Shown piece by piece: positions 15,826 to 24,556 of a stretch of DNA of 64,000 nt (positions are counted from its first letter, which is position 1; each line of letters starts with the position of its first letter). The DNA is taken from the NCBI GenBank assembly GCA_963708625.1, contig CAVPSV010000002.1, positions 248,001-312,000 of the forward strand. The letters run 5' to 3'. Source of the stretch: DASXIF01 sp036498145 (GTDB lineage Bacteria; Actinomycetota; Actinomycetes; Mycobacteriales; Jatrophihabitantaceae). A model generated the notes under the pieces. The model made no database searches, was not told the DNA's origin, and saw only the letters and a program-made list of their open reading frames with translations. The position numbers were made by a program, and so were the translations under genes.

Positions 15826-16572
15826 GTGCCCGACTTCGAGATCACCGATCTGGGCGGCGGGGTGAGCTTCGTCCGCGGGCGGGACGTGAATTGGTTGCTG
15901 GTCCGTGAGGGCACGGACCTGACCGTGGTCGACGGCGGCTACCCCGGCTACCGGGCGGCGTTCGACGCTTCGGTGCGCGCCGTCGGCGCGGCCCTCGGCG
16001 ACATTCGCGCGATGCTGCTGACGCATGCGCACATCGACCACATGGGGTCGGCGAACAGGTTGCACGAACAGCACGGGGTGCCGGTGTACGTCGATCCGGT
16101 CGAGGTCGCCCATGCGCGCCGGGAGCGGCTGGAGCAGGCGGGGCCGGCAGATGTTGCTCGCGTCGCCTGGCGCCCGGGGGTGCTGCCCTGGTCGATGCGC
16201 ATATCCCGGGCGGGGGCGTTGCGGCACGAAGCCATCCCGAGCGCGCAGCCGTTCGCCTCGTCCGGCCCACTCGACGTGCCGGGACGCCCGGTGCCGGTGG
16301 CGACGCACGGACACACCTCCGGCCATAGCGGCTATCTGTTCCCGAGCGCCGGGGTCATTGCCACCGGCGACGCACTCGTCACCGGCCACGCGTGCACCCG
16401 CGTCGACGGGCCGCACGTGCTGCCGAGCTACTTCAACCACGGCGATCCGTTGCCGGCGCTGAGCACGCTCGCGGACGTCGACGCCGATCAGATCGCGCCC
16501 GGTCACGGGCCGGCGCGGCGTCTGCCGATCGCCGAGGCGGTCGCGCAGGCCCGGGCGAGGCCCGCGGGCTGA
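15826..16572 (+). CDS. Metallo-beta-lactamase fold hydrolase
   Basis: About 248 residues. The zinc motif THAHIDHMG (HxHxDH) is followed by GHTSGHSGYLF, TGDAL and a final APGHG, completing the two-metal site. The substrate could be a thioester, lactone or similar; it cannot be told. GTG 15826 is preferred for the AGGGGGAC site just upstream; ATG 15811 is an in-frame alternative. The gap 15607-15810 before it holds no other gene. Confidence 0.87.
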   Translation: MPDFEITDLGGGVSFVRGRDVNWLLVREGTDLTVVDGGYPGYRAAFDASVRAVGAALGDIRAMLLTHAHIDHMGSANRLHEQHGVPVYVDPVEVAHARRERLEQAGPADVARVAWRPGVLPWSMRISRAGALRHEAIPSAQPFASSGPLDVPGRPVPVATHGHTSGHSGYLFPSAGVIATGDALVTGHACTRVDGPHVLPSYFNHGDPLPALSTLADVDADQIAPGHGPARRLPIAEAVAQARARPAG

Positions 16573-16613
16573 GGCGCGTGCGACGGCCTGGGTGCAGTGT
16601 CGCCGTCGGCCCC

Positions 16614-16619
16614 TAGCAT
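16614..16619 (+). promoter_or_regulatory. -10 box TAGCAT, near-leaderless start of the PEP-mutase family gene
   Basis: Seven bases separate it from ATG 16627, which supports that start over the upstream GTG 16597. Confidence 0.4.
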
Positions 16620-16626
16620 CAGCCGC

Positions 16627-17449
16627 ATGCCTGAGGCCAACGTGCACGCAGACGCATACGACGCCTTCCTGTCGCTGCATCACGGGGATCAACCGCTGCT
16701 CATCCCGAATCCGTGGGACCGCGGATCGGCTCGGATCCTGGTCGGGCTGGGATTTCGGGCGCTGGCCACCACCAGTGGTGGGTTCGCGGCGACGGTCGGG
16801 GTGCAGGACGGCGCGGTCACCCGCGCCCAGGCACTCGAACACGCCCACGCCATCGCCGACGCGGTGGACGTGCCGGTCTCGGCCGACCTGGAGAACGGAT
16901 TCGCGGACGACCCTGAGCAGGTGGCCGCTACCGTGCGCGACGCGGCGAGCACCGGACTGGCCGGTTGCTCGATCGAGGACTACAGCCGCGACAGCGACGC
17001 CATCTACGACCGGGTGCTGGCCGTGGAGCGGGTGGCCGCGGCGGCGGCCGCGGCGCATCACCCCGGTACCCGGCTCGTGCTCACCGCCCGCGCGGAGAAC
17101 TACCTGCGCTCTCGGCCCGATCTCGACGACACGATCGAGCGGCTGGACCGCTACGCAGCCGCCGGTGCGGACGTGCTGTACGCGCCCGGCCTGACCGACC
17201 TCGACGAAATCGCCACTCTGGTGCAAACGGTCGGCCGGCCGGTCAACGTGCTGCTGCTTGCCGGGCGGCCCGAGCGTTGCGGAGCTCGCGGCCGTAGGCG
17301 TGGCCCGGATCTCGGTCGGCAGCCATTTCGCCAACGTCGCCATCGCCAGCCTGGTCGAGGTGGGTCACGATCTGCTCGACGGGCGCGCCGAGTTCTTCGA
17401 CCGCAGCGCCGCCGGTCGCCGCGCCATCGCTGCGTATCTGCCCAGCTGA
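16627..17449 (+). CDS. Isocitrate lyase / PEP mutase family protein (frameshifted as sequenced)
   Basis: About 274 residues, a TIM-barrel C-C or P-C lyase. Recognisable segments are NPWDRGSARILVGLGFRALA, TTSGGFAATVGVQDG, the metal-binding SADLENGF and GCSIEDYS. The frame breaks near 17265 within LLLAGGPSVAEL and resumes as VGVARISVGSHFANVAIASL. Members include 2-methylisocitrate lyase and carboxyphosphonoenolpyruvate mutase; this short form is of unassigned substrate. Confidence 0.83.
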
Positions 17450-17452
17450 GCC

Positions 17453-17472
17453 GGCCCGTCCCGACCCGGGCC
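17453..17472 (+). terminator. Weak hairpin after the PEP-mutase family gene
   Basis: GGCCCG, an 8-base loop, CGGGCC, just before the convergent GNAT-like gene ends. Confidence 0.3.
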
Positions 17473-17474
17473 AA

Positions 17475-17939
17475 TCAGCCGCGGGCGACGCCGCTGAAAC
17501 GCGGATTCCGGAACGGCCATTTCGCGCTGATCCACTCCGGGATCGTGCGGCTCAGCTCAGCCTCGAGCGGCGCGCCGACCATGCCGTCGACGACCCACCA
17601 CGAGATCTCGGCGTCGGCGTCGGTCTGCTCCGGCGGATCGATGTACACGCAGCCGAACAACTCGGATTCGGCGGCGTCGAGCACTGCGTAGTTGAACGAC
17701 TCGTGCGCCGCGATCTCCCGCTCATGCCGCGCGAGATCGACGCGATCCTGCTCGTATGTCATGTCAGCAGGCGGCCACTGCCATGCGGGGCCGAAGATCT
17801 GCCACAGTCGTTCCTGCGATGCCATCACGGCCGGATAGTCGATAGCGGTATCGGACTCGCGGATGGGACGCAAATGATGTCCGGTGGACAGCTCGACGCG
17901 TTCGGGGTGGACGAAGTCCGGCGGCAACCAGGGTGACAA
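17475..17939 (-). CDS. GNAT-like N-acetyltransferase family protein
   Basis: 154 residues. Sequence such as HLRPIRESDTAIDYPAVMAS, ERLWQIFGPAWQWPPADMTY and NYAVLDAAESELFGCVYIDP recalls a group of actinobacterial GNAT proteins. The acetyl-CoA loop is weak and the C-terminus is short, so activity is doubtful. It lies five bases after the DUF2461 gene and should share its promoter. Confidence 0.6.
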   Translation of the reverse strand: MSPWLPPDFVHPERVELSTGHHLRPIRESDTAIDYPAVMASQERLWQIFGPAWQWPPADMTYEQDRVDLARHEREIAAHESFNYAVLDAAESELFGCVYIDPPEQTDADAEISWWVVDGMVGAPLEAELSRTIPEWISAKWPFRNPRFSGVARG

Positions 17940-17944
17940 CTCGA

Positions 17945-18571
17945 TCAGCCTCGACCGACGTGGGTGTCCAGCCAGGACGTCAACGGCGCCAGCTTGCGCC
18001 AGGCCTTGACGATCTCGGTCTTGGCTCGCTTGGTGGCAAGCCAGTCCGGGCAGCCGAGTTCGCGTCGTCCGGTAAGCGACTTGTGCTTGAGCAATTCGGC
18101 GCGCGGATGATCCTTCTCGTAACCGGACGGCACCCGGGTGATCGTGTCGCCGCCGATCTCGAATCCCGCCTTGCGCACCGAGGCCACCGCCCGCTCCAGT
18201 GCCGCGCCGGCCACCTCGTCGGCAACCGCGCGGCGCAATCGATCGACCTGCGCCGAGGACGTGTCCCAGTAGCCACCGGCCACGAACAGCCCGGCGGCGG
18301 AGATCTGCAGATACAGGTTGGACTCACCGAACCAGACACCCTGGTGGGTCTTGTACGGCGTCTTGTCCTTGGCGAAGCGGACATCGCGGTAGGGCCGGAA
18401 CAGTTTCGCCGGCCCGAATTCCGCCTCCACAGCGACGCAGAACGCCTCCAGCGGAGCGCGTACCGACTCGTCGTAGGTGTGCTTGTGCCCGGTCCAGAAC
18501 ACCTTTGAGTTGTCGCTGTCTAGGTCCTCGTAGAAGTCGAGGGCCTCGACCGGGATGCCCGAGAACGTCAC
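17945..18571 (-). CDS. DUF2461 domain-containing protein
   Basis: 208 residues of a widespread uncharacterised family. It begins TFSGIPVEALDFYEDLDSDN and includes RDVRFAKDKTPYKTHQGVWF and GGYWDTSSAQVDRLRRAVA, all family hallmarks. The GTG start has a -10 box TAGTTT exactly six bases upstream. First gene of a two-gene unit with the GNAT-like gene. Confidence 0.9.
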   Translation of the reverse strand: MTFSGIPVEALDFYEDLDSDNSKVFWTGHKHTYDESVRAPLEAFCVAVEAEFGPAKLFRPYRDVRFAKDKTPYKTHQGVWFGESNLYLQISAAGLFVAGGYWDTSSAQVDRLRRAVADEVAGAALERAVASVRKAGFEIGGDTITRVPSGYEKDHPRAELLKHKSLTGRRELGCPDWLATKRAKTEIVKAWRKLAPLTSWLDTHVGRG

Positions 18572-18577
18572 GACGCC

Positions 18578-18583
18578 AAACTA
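18578..18583 (-). promoter_or_regulatory. -10 box TAGTTT, leaderless start of the DUF2461 gene
   Basis: Six bases separate it from GTG 18571 on the minus strand. Confidence 0.5.
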
Positions 18584-18717
18584 CGTGAGGCGAGTTCCGC
18601 GCGGCCGGGCCACCAACGAATCGAGCAGATGGTTGCGCTCGGCCGCGGCTGCGATCGGTGGTGTGAGCGAATCGGCGCGGAGTTGACGTGCTGGGCGTCG
18701 CCCGCGAGGGTGATTGC

Positions 18718-19491
18718 GTGCCCTCCGGACCGGTCCAGATCGGTCAGCCGCGTCCCGTTTCGCCCGGGGCCGCGCCCGGTTGCCCGAGTCCTGGACCGAC
18801 GCCGGGGGCCGACGCGCCCACCGAGGCGGGCGAACGCCCGACCGGCTCGATCACCGCACTGGCGGGCGCGGTGCTCACCGTGGTCGTCCTGTTGATCCTC
18901 GGTGCGCTGGTGGTAACCGTCGCCGCTGCGGCGATCAGCCACCCGTCCGGCGGGGAAGAGGTGGTACTCACCGAGTCGGCGCCGTACCGCCCCGGCGTGC
19001 GTGAAGTGGCCGCCGCCCCGGCCGCTGTGGTGCCGGCGCCGATGGGCGACTGGACCGCGGCACGCGGAGTGTCGATCGCCCGCCGAGCGTTGCAGTGGTT
19101 GAACTGGCCGTACAGCTTCGATGCCGGGAACGCCAACGGGCCGACATACGGGCAGGCGGTGGACGCGGCCTCGCGCAACGACGGACACGTGTACGGCTTC
19201 GACTGCTCCGGCCTGGTGATCTACGCGCTGGCCCCGTGGCACCAGGTCGACCACTCGGCCGCCTCCCAGTACACCGAAGCCGGCTCCTTCCATCCGTTGC
19301 TGTCCGACCTGCAGCCGGGCGACCTGGTCTTCTGGAGCAAGGACGGCACCATCAACGGGATCGGCCATGTGGCGGTCTACGTCGGCAACGGCAACGTGGT
19401 CGAGGCTCCGCAGAGCGGTGAACGCATCAAGGTGGTGCCGCTGGACCAGGTGGAACCGGGCAAGCTGGGACTGACCCGTCCGCTCACCTGA
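18718..19491 (+). CDS. NlpC/P60 family cell-wall endopeptidase, membrane-anchored
   Basis: A Pro/Gly-rich cytoplasmic N-terminus is followed by one membrane helix (LTVVVLLILGALVVTVAAAA) and an extracellular NlpC/P60 domain with catalytic Cys in GFDCSGLVIY, His in IGHVAVYVGNG and the usual GDLVFW segment. Family members cut D-Glu/meso-DAP or similar peptidoglycan stem bonds. GTG 18718 follows GAGGGTGATTGC and is preferred; GTG 18688 is possible. No c-di-AMP riboswitch was found upstream. Confidence 0.87.
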   Translation: MPSGPVQIGQPRPVSPGAAPGCPSPGPTPGADAPTEAGERPTGSITALAGAVLTVVVLLILGALVVTVAAAAISHPSGGEEVVLTESAPYRPGVREVAAAPAAVVPAPMGDWTAARGVSIARRALQWLNWPYSFDAGNANGPTYGQAVDAASRNDGHVYGFDCSGLVIYALAPWHQVDHSAASQYTEAGSFHPLLSDLQPGDLVFWSKDGTINGIGHVAVYVGNGNVVEAPQSGERIKVVPLDQVEPGKLGLTRPLT

Positions 19492-19542
19492 GCGTTGCGC
19501 CAAGCGGGCCACCGTTTGCGTCGAGCCACGCGTTGCCGCGGG

Positions 19543-20079
19543 TCAGTCAAGCGCAGCGTGCAGTCTGATCTCGCGCACCTCGCCCGCGCCGGTGTCCAGC
19601 GCGCGCACCAGCCCGTCCGGCGCCCATCCGGCCGAGACGTAGAACTCGCGGGAGGCGTTGTCCTGCTCCGGGATCCACACGGTCGCCCGGGTCATACCGT
19701 CGCCGCGCCCATGCTCGACCGCCGCCGCTAGCAGCCGGGAGCCATGACCGCGCCTGCCCCAGCGCGGCTGCACCACCAGCGCACTGATCGACATCGTGGT
19801 CTGCGGTTCCGGATCGCCCGGCTCCACATCGTCGGCCGGCAAGACGGCGGCGAACCCGACCCGGGTGGACCCCTCGAGTGCCACCAGTACCCGATGCCTG
19901 GGCGACGGCGGGTGCAGTACCGCATCGCGCCAGGCGCCCTGTGCCAGTTGCGGAGTCATCGCATCGAGCGCCCCGGCCGGCAGCAATGAGGCGTAGGCAA
20001 AGCGCCAGGTGTCCAGCTGTATCTGCGCGATCTCCTCGACGTCCTCGGGGCGCGCCGGTCGCACGGCTACGTCCGCCAT
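19543..20079 (-). CDS. GNAT family N-acetyltransferase
   Basis: 178 residues. VRPARPEDVEEIAQIQLDTW opens the fold. The acetyl-CoA loop is RRGHGSRLLAAAVEHGRGDG and the C-terminal segment EQDNASREFYVSAGWAPDG is typical. Acceptor unknown. A -10 box six bases before ATG predicts a leaderless message. Confidence 0.87.
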   Translation of the reverse strand: MADVAVRPARPEDVEEIAQIQLDTWRFAYASLLPAGALDAMTPQLAQGAWRDAVLHPPSPRHRVLVALEGSTRVGFAAVLPADDVEPGDPEPQTTMSISALVVQPRWGRRGHGSRLLAAAVEHGRGDGMTRATVWIPEQDNASREFYVSAGWAPDGLVRALDTGAGEVREIRLHAALD

Positions 20080-20085
20080 GCCCCC

Positions 20086-20091
20086 ACCCTA
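20086..20091 (-). promoter_or_regulatory. -10 box TAGGGT, leaderless start of the GNAT gene
   Basis: Six bases (GGGGGC) separate it from ATG 20079 on the minus strand. Confidence 0.5.
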
Positions 20092-20114
20092 GGGCGGGCC
20101 TTCGCCGGCGCCGC

Positions 20115-21444
20115 CTAGTGGGCGGGGGTCAGCTCCGGCTCTGCCTCGTCGTCGTCCTCCTCGTCCAGCACGTAGGCCAGCAGCCAGCCCAGTCCCACCA
20201 GCACGACGCCGCAGATCAGGAACACGACGCCCGCGCGGGTGTTGTTGTTCGGGATCTCCTTGCCCACGATGGTGAACGTGCCGAGCGCGATCGCCGTCGC
20301 CCATATCCATGCGGTGAATCGCCGGCCGTACCACGCGCCGTAGAACGCCAGCACGAAGCCGAGCGCGACCAGCAGGATGCCGGTGCCGAGCTGGTGCAGC
20401 TTCGACGCGTCGGCGACGATGCCGCTCACCGTCGCGAGGAATGCCGCGAGTACCAGCGGCACACCCGGGCCCGGGGTGCGGAAGCGGTCGAGCAGGAACG
20501 CGATCAGGTAGTAGCCGCCGCCGAAGGCGAAGCAGACGACGGCCACCTTGGTGAGGTCCGCGCTGGCCGCTGCCGATGACGGGCAGCGGCGTGAATTGCT
20601 GGACGGCCGCCGGTGCGCTGAGGATGGCGCGATTCGTCTTGTAGAGCACGTAGATCCAGGCGGCGATGGTGGCCAGGCCGAGGTAGAACGCGTGGCCGTG
20701 CACGCCGGGTGCGAATGCGAAGCTCAGTATCCAGACGCCGATCGAGACGAGCACCACGATGTCGATCTGGAACGGCAGCCCGGAACGCTTGACGTCGTAG
20801 GTGGCGTACGCGAGGGCTACCGGCAGCGCCAGTGCGCTGCACGCGACGCCGGCGGTGCGCAGCGGTCCGCGGGTGAACCAGCCGAGTATGTATCCGAGCA
20901 GCACCACGCCTGCCGACATCAGGATGCCGAGCAAGCGGTGTGAGGTGCTCACCGAGACGCCGCCGTTCACCGTCTCGTGAATGCCCGAGCTGAGGTAGTC
21001 GGTTGACCAGATGACCACGCCGATGACCAGGAGCAGCACGCCCACGCCGGCCAGCGAGACGCCGAAATGCGGGAACGGCCGATACCCGATGCGTTCGCCG
21101 AGGAGCTTGACCAAACCGGCCGGCGGCGCGTCCGCACGGTTCGGCTTCACCGGGGGAGGTGGCGCGTAGGCCATCGTGGCCTGATCGCCGTAGCTGTACT
21201 GCCCGTACTGGCCGGGGGGGTAGGAGCCGGCCAACGGCTGTCCCTGTTGGTACTGCGGGTACTGCGGAGGCTGCTGGCCCGGCGGTGGGTACTGCTGGCC
21301 GGGGCGCCCGCGCTGCGGAGTGCCCGGTCCACCCGGCGGCGGCTGACCGGGTTGGCCCTGCGGGCCCGGGGGGCGCAATTGCTGCGGCCATCCGAACGGC
21401 GACTCGGACGAACCCTCACCCGAAGGGTCGTACGGCGCGCTCAC
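20115..21444 (-). CDS. Multi-pass membrane protein with Pro/Gln/Tyr-rich N-terminus (frameshifted as sequenced)
   Basis: About 440 residues. The first ~120 are low-complexity Pro/Gln/Gly/Tyr repeats (QQYPPPGQQPPQYPQYQQGQ). About nine to ten hydrophobic helices follow, and the protein ends acidic (DEEDDDEAEPELTPAH). A break near 20560 (LPVIGSG, resuming as VAVVCFAFGGGYYLIAFLLD) is probably an indel. GTG 21444 is chosen because a 12-codon ORF starting MRERSE ends on it (GTGA overlap); GTG 21489 would give 15 more residues. No family name is recognised; the tail may sit in the cytoplasm as a partner-binding region. Confidence 0.65.
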
Positions 21445-21479
21445 GCTTGTGTACCCATTCGCTCGCTCCGCTCCCTCAT
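21441..21479 (-). CDS. Small coupling ORF (12 aa, starts MRERSE) upstream of the membrane protein
   Basis: Twelve codons, MRERSERMGTQA, then TGA overlapping GTG 21444 of the next gene. A -10 box TAGCGT (21488-21493) predicts transcription from 21481, two bases before this ATG, so ribosomes should enter here first. It is the same architecture as the 27-codon ORF before cysA. Confidence 0.45.
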   Translation of the reverse strand: MRERSERMGTQA

Positions 21480-21480
21480 G
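21453..21480 (-). repeat. SERSE-type repeat, copy 2
   Basis: ATGAGGGAGCGGAGCGAGCG with following AATGGG on the minus strand, related to copy 1 at 4935-4966. Confidence 0.45.
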
Positions 21481-21487
21481 GCCGCTC

Positions 21488-21493
21488 ACGCTA
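21488..21493 (-). promoter_or_regulatory. -10 box TAGCGT before the MRERSE ORF
   Basis: Predicted start of transcription at 21481, two bases upstream of the small ORF's ATG. Confidence 0.35.
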
Positions 21494-21562
21494 GCGGTCA
21501 GGCCGCTCAGTCCGCGATAAATGCGCTACCGGCGACTACCGTCCGCGCCCATCGGGGCGGGC

Positions 21563-22234
21563 TCAGTGCTCGTTGACGGCATCGGACTCCGCGAACGCCG
21601 CAGCCTCGGCGCGTTCGCGTCGGCGCCGACGCATATGCAGCAGCAGGTACACCAGCACCGCGACCGCCAGCAGGGCGAGCGGCGCCCAGGTCAGCGTCTG
21701 CCCCACCACGTTCAGGGCGGTGGCGAAGGCGTATCCGAGCAACACGCAGCCGGTGCCCCAGAGCAGGCCGCCTGCCGCGTTCCAGGTCAGGAACGTCCGA
21801 TAGCGCATGCCGCTCATGCCGGCCATGGACGGCATCAGCGCACGCAGTACCGCGGTGCAGCCGGCCGAGGAAGATGGCCTTGCCACCGTGGCGATGCAGG
21901 AAACCGTCGACCACCGCCCAGCGTTGCTCGCCGATCCACCGGCCCAGCCGGGAGCGTCGCAGTGCGGGGCCGAACCGTTTGCCGAATTCGTACCCGACGC
22001 TGTCGCCGGCGATCGCGCAGAGCGACCGCGACCAGGATCATCACCCAGAGCGTGAGGCTGTCCGTACTTGGGGTTGCAGAACACGCCCGCGACCAGCAGA
22101 GCCGTCTCGCCGGGCAGCACGAGCCCGATCAGAATGGCGGCCTCGCCGAAGCAGAATGCACCGGCGATCGCGTACAGCCACAGACCGACCGAGTCGCCGA
22201 TGGTCCGCAGGACGTGTTCGAACACGCACCGCAT
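21563..22234 (-). CDS. DedA family membrane protein (several frameshifts as sequenced)
   Basis: About 220 residues. The first part shows the DedA signature GEAAILIGLVLPGETALLVAG. The frame then jumps at least three times between about 22060 and 21860. Fragments in other frames read DSVGYEFGKRFGP, VVDGFLHRHGGKAIFLGR and GMRYRTFLTWNAAGGLLWGT, all expected DedA segments in the right order. The C-terminus is a helix plus a basic MRRRRRERAEAA tail. DedA proteins flip or scramble lipid carriers. Intact function is likely once indels are corrected. Confidence 0.78.
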   Translation of the reverse strand: MRCVFEHVLRTIGDSVGLWLYAIAGAFCFGEAAILIGLVLPGETALLVAGVFCNPKYGQPHALGDDPGRGRSARSPATASGTNSANGSAPHCDAPGWAGGSASNAGRWSTVSCIATVARPSSSAGCTAVLRALMPSMAGMSGMRYRTFLTWNAAGGLLWGTGCVLLGYAFATALNVVGQTLTWAPLALLAVAVLVYLLLHMRRRRRERAEAAAFAESDAVNEH

Positions 22235-22275
22235 CGTGTCACGTCGGCCTGGCCGCCGGTGTCGGTCGCCGCCCC

Positions 22276-22281
22276 TAGAGT
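22276..22281 (+). promoter_or_regulatory. -10 box TAGAGT before the YcaQ-type gene
   Basis: Seven bases separate it from GTG 22289, which marks that codon as the likely start. Confidence 0.4.
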
Positions 22282-22288
22282 CGCGCCC

Positions 22289-23544
22289 GTGCCCGTTCGT
22301 GATCGGCCGGGGGATCGGCCGCCCCGCCGCGGCTCACGCAGGCCCAGGCTCGCCGCATCGCGCTTGCCGCCCAGGGGTTCACCGACCCCAAGCCCGTGGG
22401 CCGGGTAGACGCCCGGCACATCCGCCGGGTGCTGCGTCGGATCGGCATCGTGCAGCTCGACTCGGTCAACGTGTTCAGCCGCACGCACTACCTGCCGCTG
22501 TTCTCCCGGCTGGGGCCGTACCCGCGGGAACTGCTGGACTCGCTGACCGCCCATACCGCCGGTCCCGTGCGTCGCGAGCTGTTCGAGTACTGGGCACACG
22601 AGGCATCGCTGGTACCGGTGGAGCTACAGCCGTTGCTGCGCTGGCGGATGGCCCGGGCCTCGCAGGACGCCTGGGGCGGCATGCGGCGCATCGCACGTGA
22701 CAATCCGAGCCTGCTCGAGTCGGTGCGAGCCATGGTCGCCGAACACGGTCCGATCCGGGCCGAGCAGATCGGGGTGCAGCGGCCGGCCCGCGCGCCCGGG
22801 CAGATGTGGAACTGGCACGACGGCAAGATCGCGCTGGAGTACCTGTTCTGGTCCGGTGAGGTGACCGCAGCCCGGCGCGTCAACTTCGAGCGGCTGTACG
22901 ACCTGCCCGAGCGGGTACTGCCCGCGCAGGTACTTGACATGCCGACGCCGGCGGTGGCCGACGCGCAACGTGAACTGGTTCGCATCGCAGCTCGGGCGTA
23001 CGGGGTCGCGACCGAACCCGATCTGGGCGACTACTTCAGGCTGCCGCGCGCCGAATCGAAGGTCCGGGTGGCCGAGCTTGTCGCCGCGGGGGAGTTGCAG
23101 CCGGTCGAGGTGCAGGGCTGGCGTGCGCCGGCGTACCTGTGGCCGGGTGCCGCGCAGCCTCGACGGGTGACGGCGCGGGCGCTGCTCTCGCCGTTCGACT
23201 CACTGGTGTGGTTTCGCGAGCGCACGCAGCGCTTATTCGACTTCCGCTACCGGATCGAGATCTACACGCCGGCCGCGAAACGGGTGTACGGCTATTACGT
23301 GCTGCCGTTCCTGCTGGGGGATTCGCTGGTTGCACGCGTCGACCTGAAGACCGACCGCAAAGCCGGGGTGTTGCGTGTCAACGGTGCATTCGCCGAGGCC
23401 GGCGTCGAGCCGAGCGCCGTCGCCGCAGAGTTGGCCGAACAGCTGTGCATCACCGCGCGATGGCTGGAGCTCGACTCGGTATCGGTGGCGCGTCGCGGCG
23501 ACCTAGCGGCCGTGCTCGGCGCGGCGGTACGCGGGCTCAGCTGA
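22289..23544 (+). CDS. YcaQ/AlkX-type winged-helix DNA glycosylase (frameshift near start)
   Basis: About 418 residues. The N-terminus begins at GTG 22289 in one frame, and after an indel around 22305-22320 (probably in the G-run) continues as LTQAQARRIALAAQGF. RIGIVQLDSVNVFSRTHYLP carries the QxD motif that serves as the catalytic site in YcaQ/AlkX enzymes, which unhook interstrand crosslinks; AlkZ has QxQ instead. Later segments YWAHEASLVP and LLSPFDSLVWFRERTQRLF are family hallmarks. The role in crosslink or alkylation repair is by homology. Confidence 0.82.
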
Positions 23545-23638
23545 CCCCGAGGCGGACCGGCGCCGTATGCCAGCTGGGTGGACCGAGCCTCCGGCCAGGC
23601 AGGCTCGGGCCATCCGCAGGAACGCCATCACGTTGCCC

Positions 23639-24532
23639 TCATGCAGCGTCGGTGGGCACTGATTCGTCCGACGCCGCCGGGGCGCGGTACAGCCGCACGT
23701 CACCGCTGCCGGTGCGAGCGCGGATCGCGATCTTCGGGCTGCCGGCACGCGGGCGCTCATCGACAGGCAGGTCGCTGCGCACCTTGCCCGAGCCGGTGAC
23801 CACGTTCAACTGGGCGGCGTGTCCGCGGGGCAGGCCGATCTCGACGCCACCGGAGCCGCTGGACAGATCGACGTCGCTGTAGACGACGCCCAGGCGGGCC
23901 GAGCCGGAGCCGGTGCGGGAGCGGACCGCGCCGCGGACCGAGTCCACGTCCAGATCTCCGCTGCCGCAGCCGCAGACGAGGCTGCCGCCGACATCGCCGA
24001 AGCTGGCGTTGCCGCTGCCGGAACGCACCTGCGCCGAGCCGTCGACCCGTTCGGCGCGCGCGGAGCCGGAGCCGAATCGAAGCCGCAGGTCGCCATCGAC
24101 GTGCTCGAGGGTGATGTCGGCTGCACCGGTGGCGACGTCGGCGCTGCCGCTGCGGCCGCTCACCTCGACCGGCGCGGTGTAGGTAGCCAGCCGCAACGCG
24201 GTGCCGGCCGGCACGGTGATCGTGACATCGATCTGATCCCGCGACATGAACGGGCCGCCGCCGAACAGGCCGAGGTCGAAGACACCGCCGCGGCGGGGGG
24301 TGGTGACGGTGAGCGTCGGCCCGTGCATCTCCACCGTGGTCCGTTCGGCGATGTCCGAGCCCTTCGCGCGTGGCGCCAGTACCACCTCTGCTTCGGTGAT
24401 CGACTCCGCGGCGCGCACGGTGAGTGAACCGTGCGCGACCCGGGCGTGCAGGTTGATCGGGCCGTCGAGCGGGAACCTGATGGTCCGGGTGTCGGATGTG
24501 GTGTCGGACGTGGCGTTGCTTGTGTCGGTCAT
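23639..24532 (-). CDS. DUF4097 family beta-repeat protein
   Basis: 297 residues built almost wholly of short beta-strand repeats with Gly/Ser turns (RFGSGSARAERVDGSAQVRS; RTGSGSARLGVVYSDVDLSS), which suggests a beta-helix or solenoid. No signal peptide or membrane segment is visible, so it is probably cytoplasmic. Function unknown. It follows the ribbon-helix-helix gene by 24 bases and is surely its operon partner. Confidence 0.82.
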   Translation of the reverse strand: MTDTSNATSDTTSDTRTIRFPLDGPINLHARVAHGSLTVRAAESITEAEVVLAPRAKGSDIAERTTVEMHGPTLTVTTPRRGGVFDLGLFGGGPFMSRDQIDVTITVPAGTALRLATYTAPVEVSGRSGSADVATGAADITLEHVDGDLRLRFGSGSARAERVDGSAQVRSGSGNASFGDVGGSLVCGCGSGDLDVDSVRGAVRSRTGSGSARLGVVYSDVDLSSGSGGVEIGLPRGHAAQLNVVTGSGKVRSDLPVDERPRAGSPKIAIRARTGSGDVRLYRAPAASDESVPTDAA

Positions 24533-24556
24533 GGCAGGTCCCTTTCGTTGATCCAG

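Noticed and set aside
15760..17343. Long minus-strand open frame (527 codons)
   Set aside because: Antisense to the metallo-beta-lactamase and PEP-mutase family genes, both of which show clear catalytic motifs.
18572..18717. Possible c-di-AMP riboswitch before the NlpC/P60 gene
   Set aside because: Such elements often precede cell-wall hydrolases in actinobacteria, but the conserved ydaO sequence blocks are not visible here.
22213..22226. Palindrome CGTGTTCGAACACG at the DedA start as a LexA box
   Set aside because: It has GTTCGAAC in the inverted order of an SOS box, lies inside the coding start, and lacks the four-base spacer.
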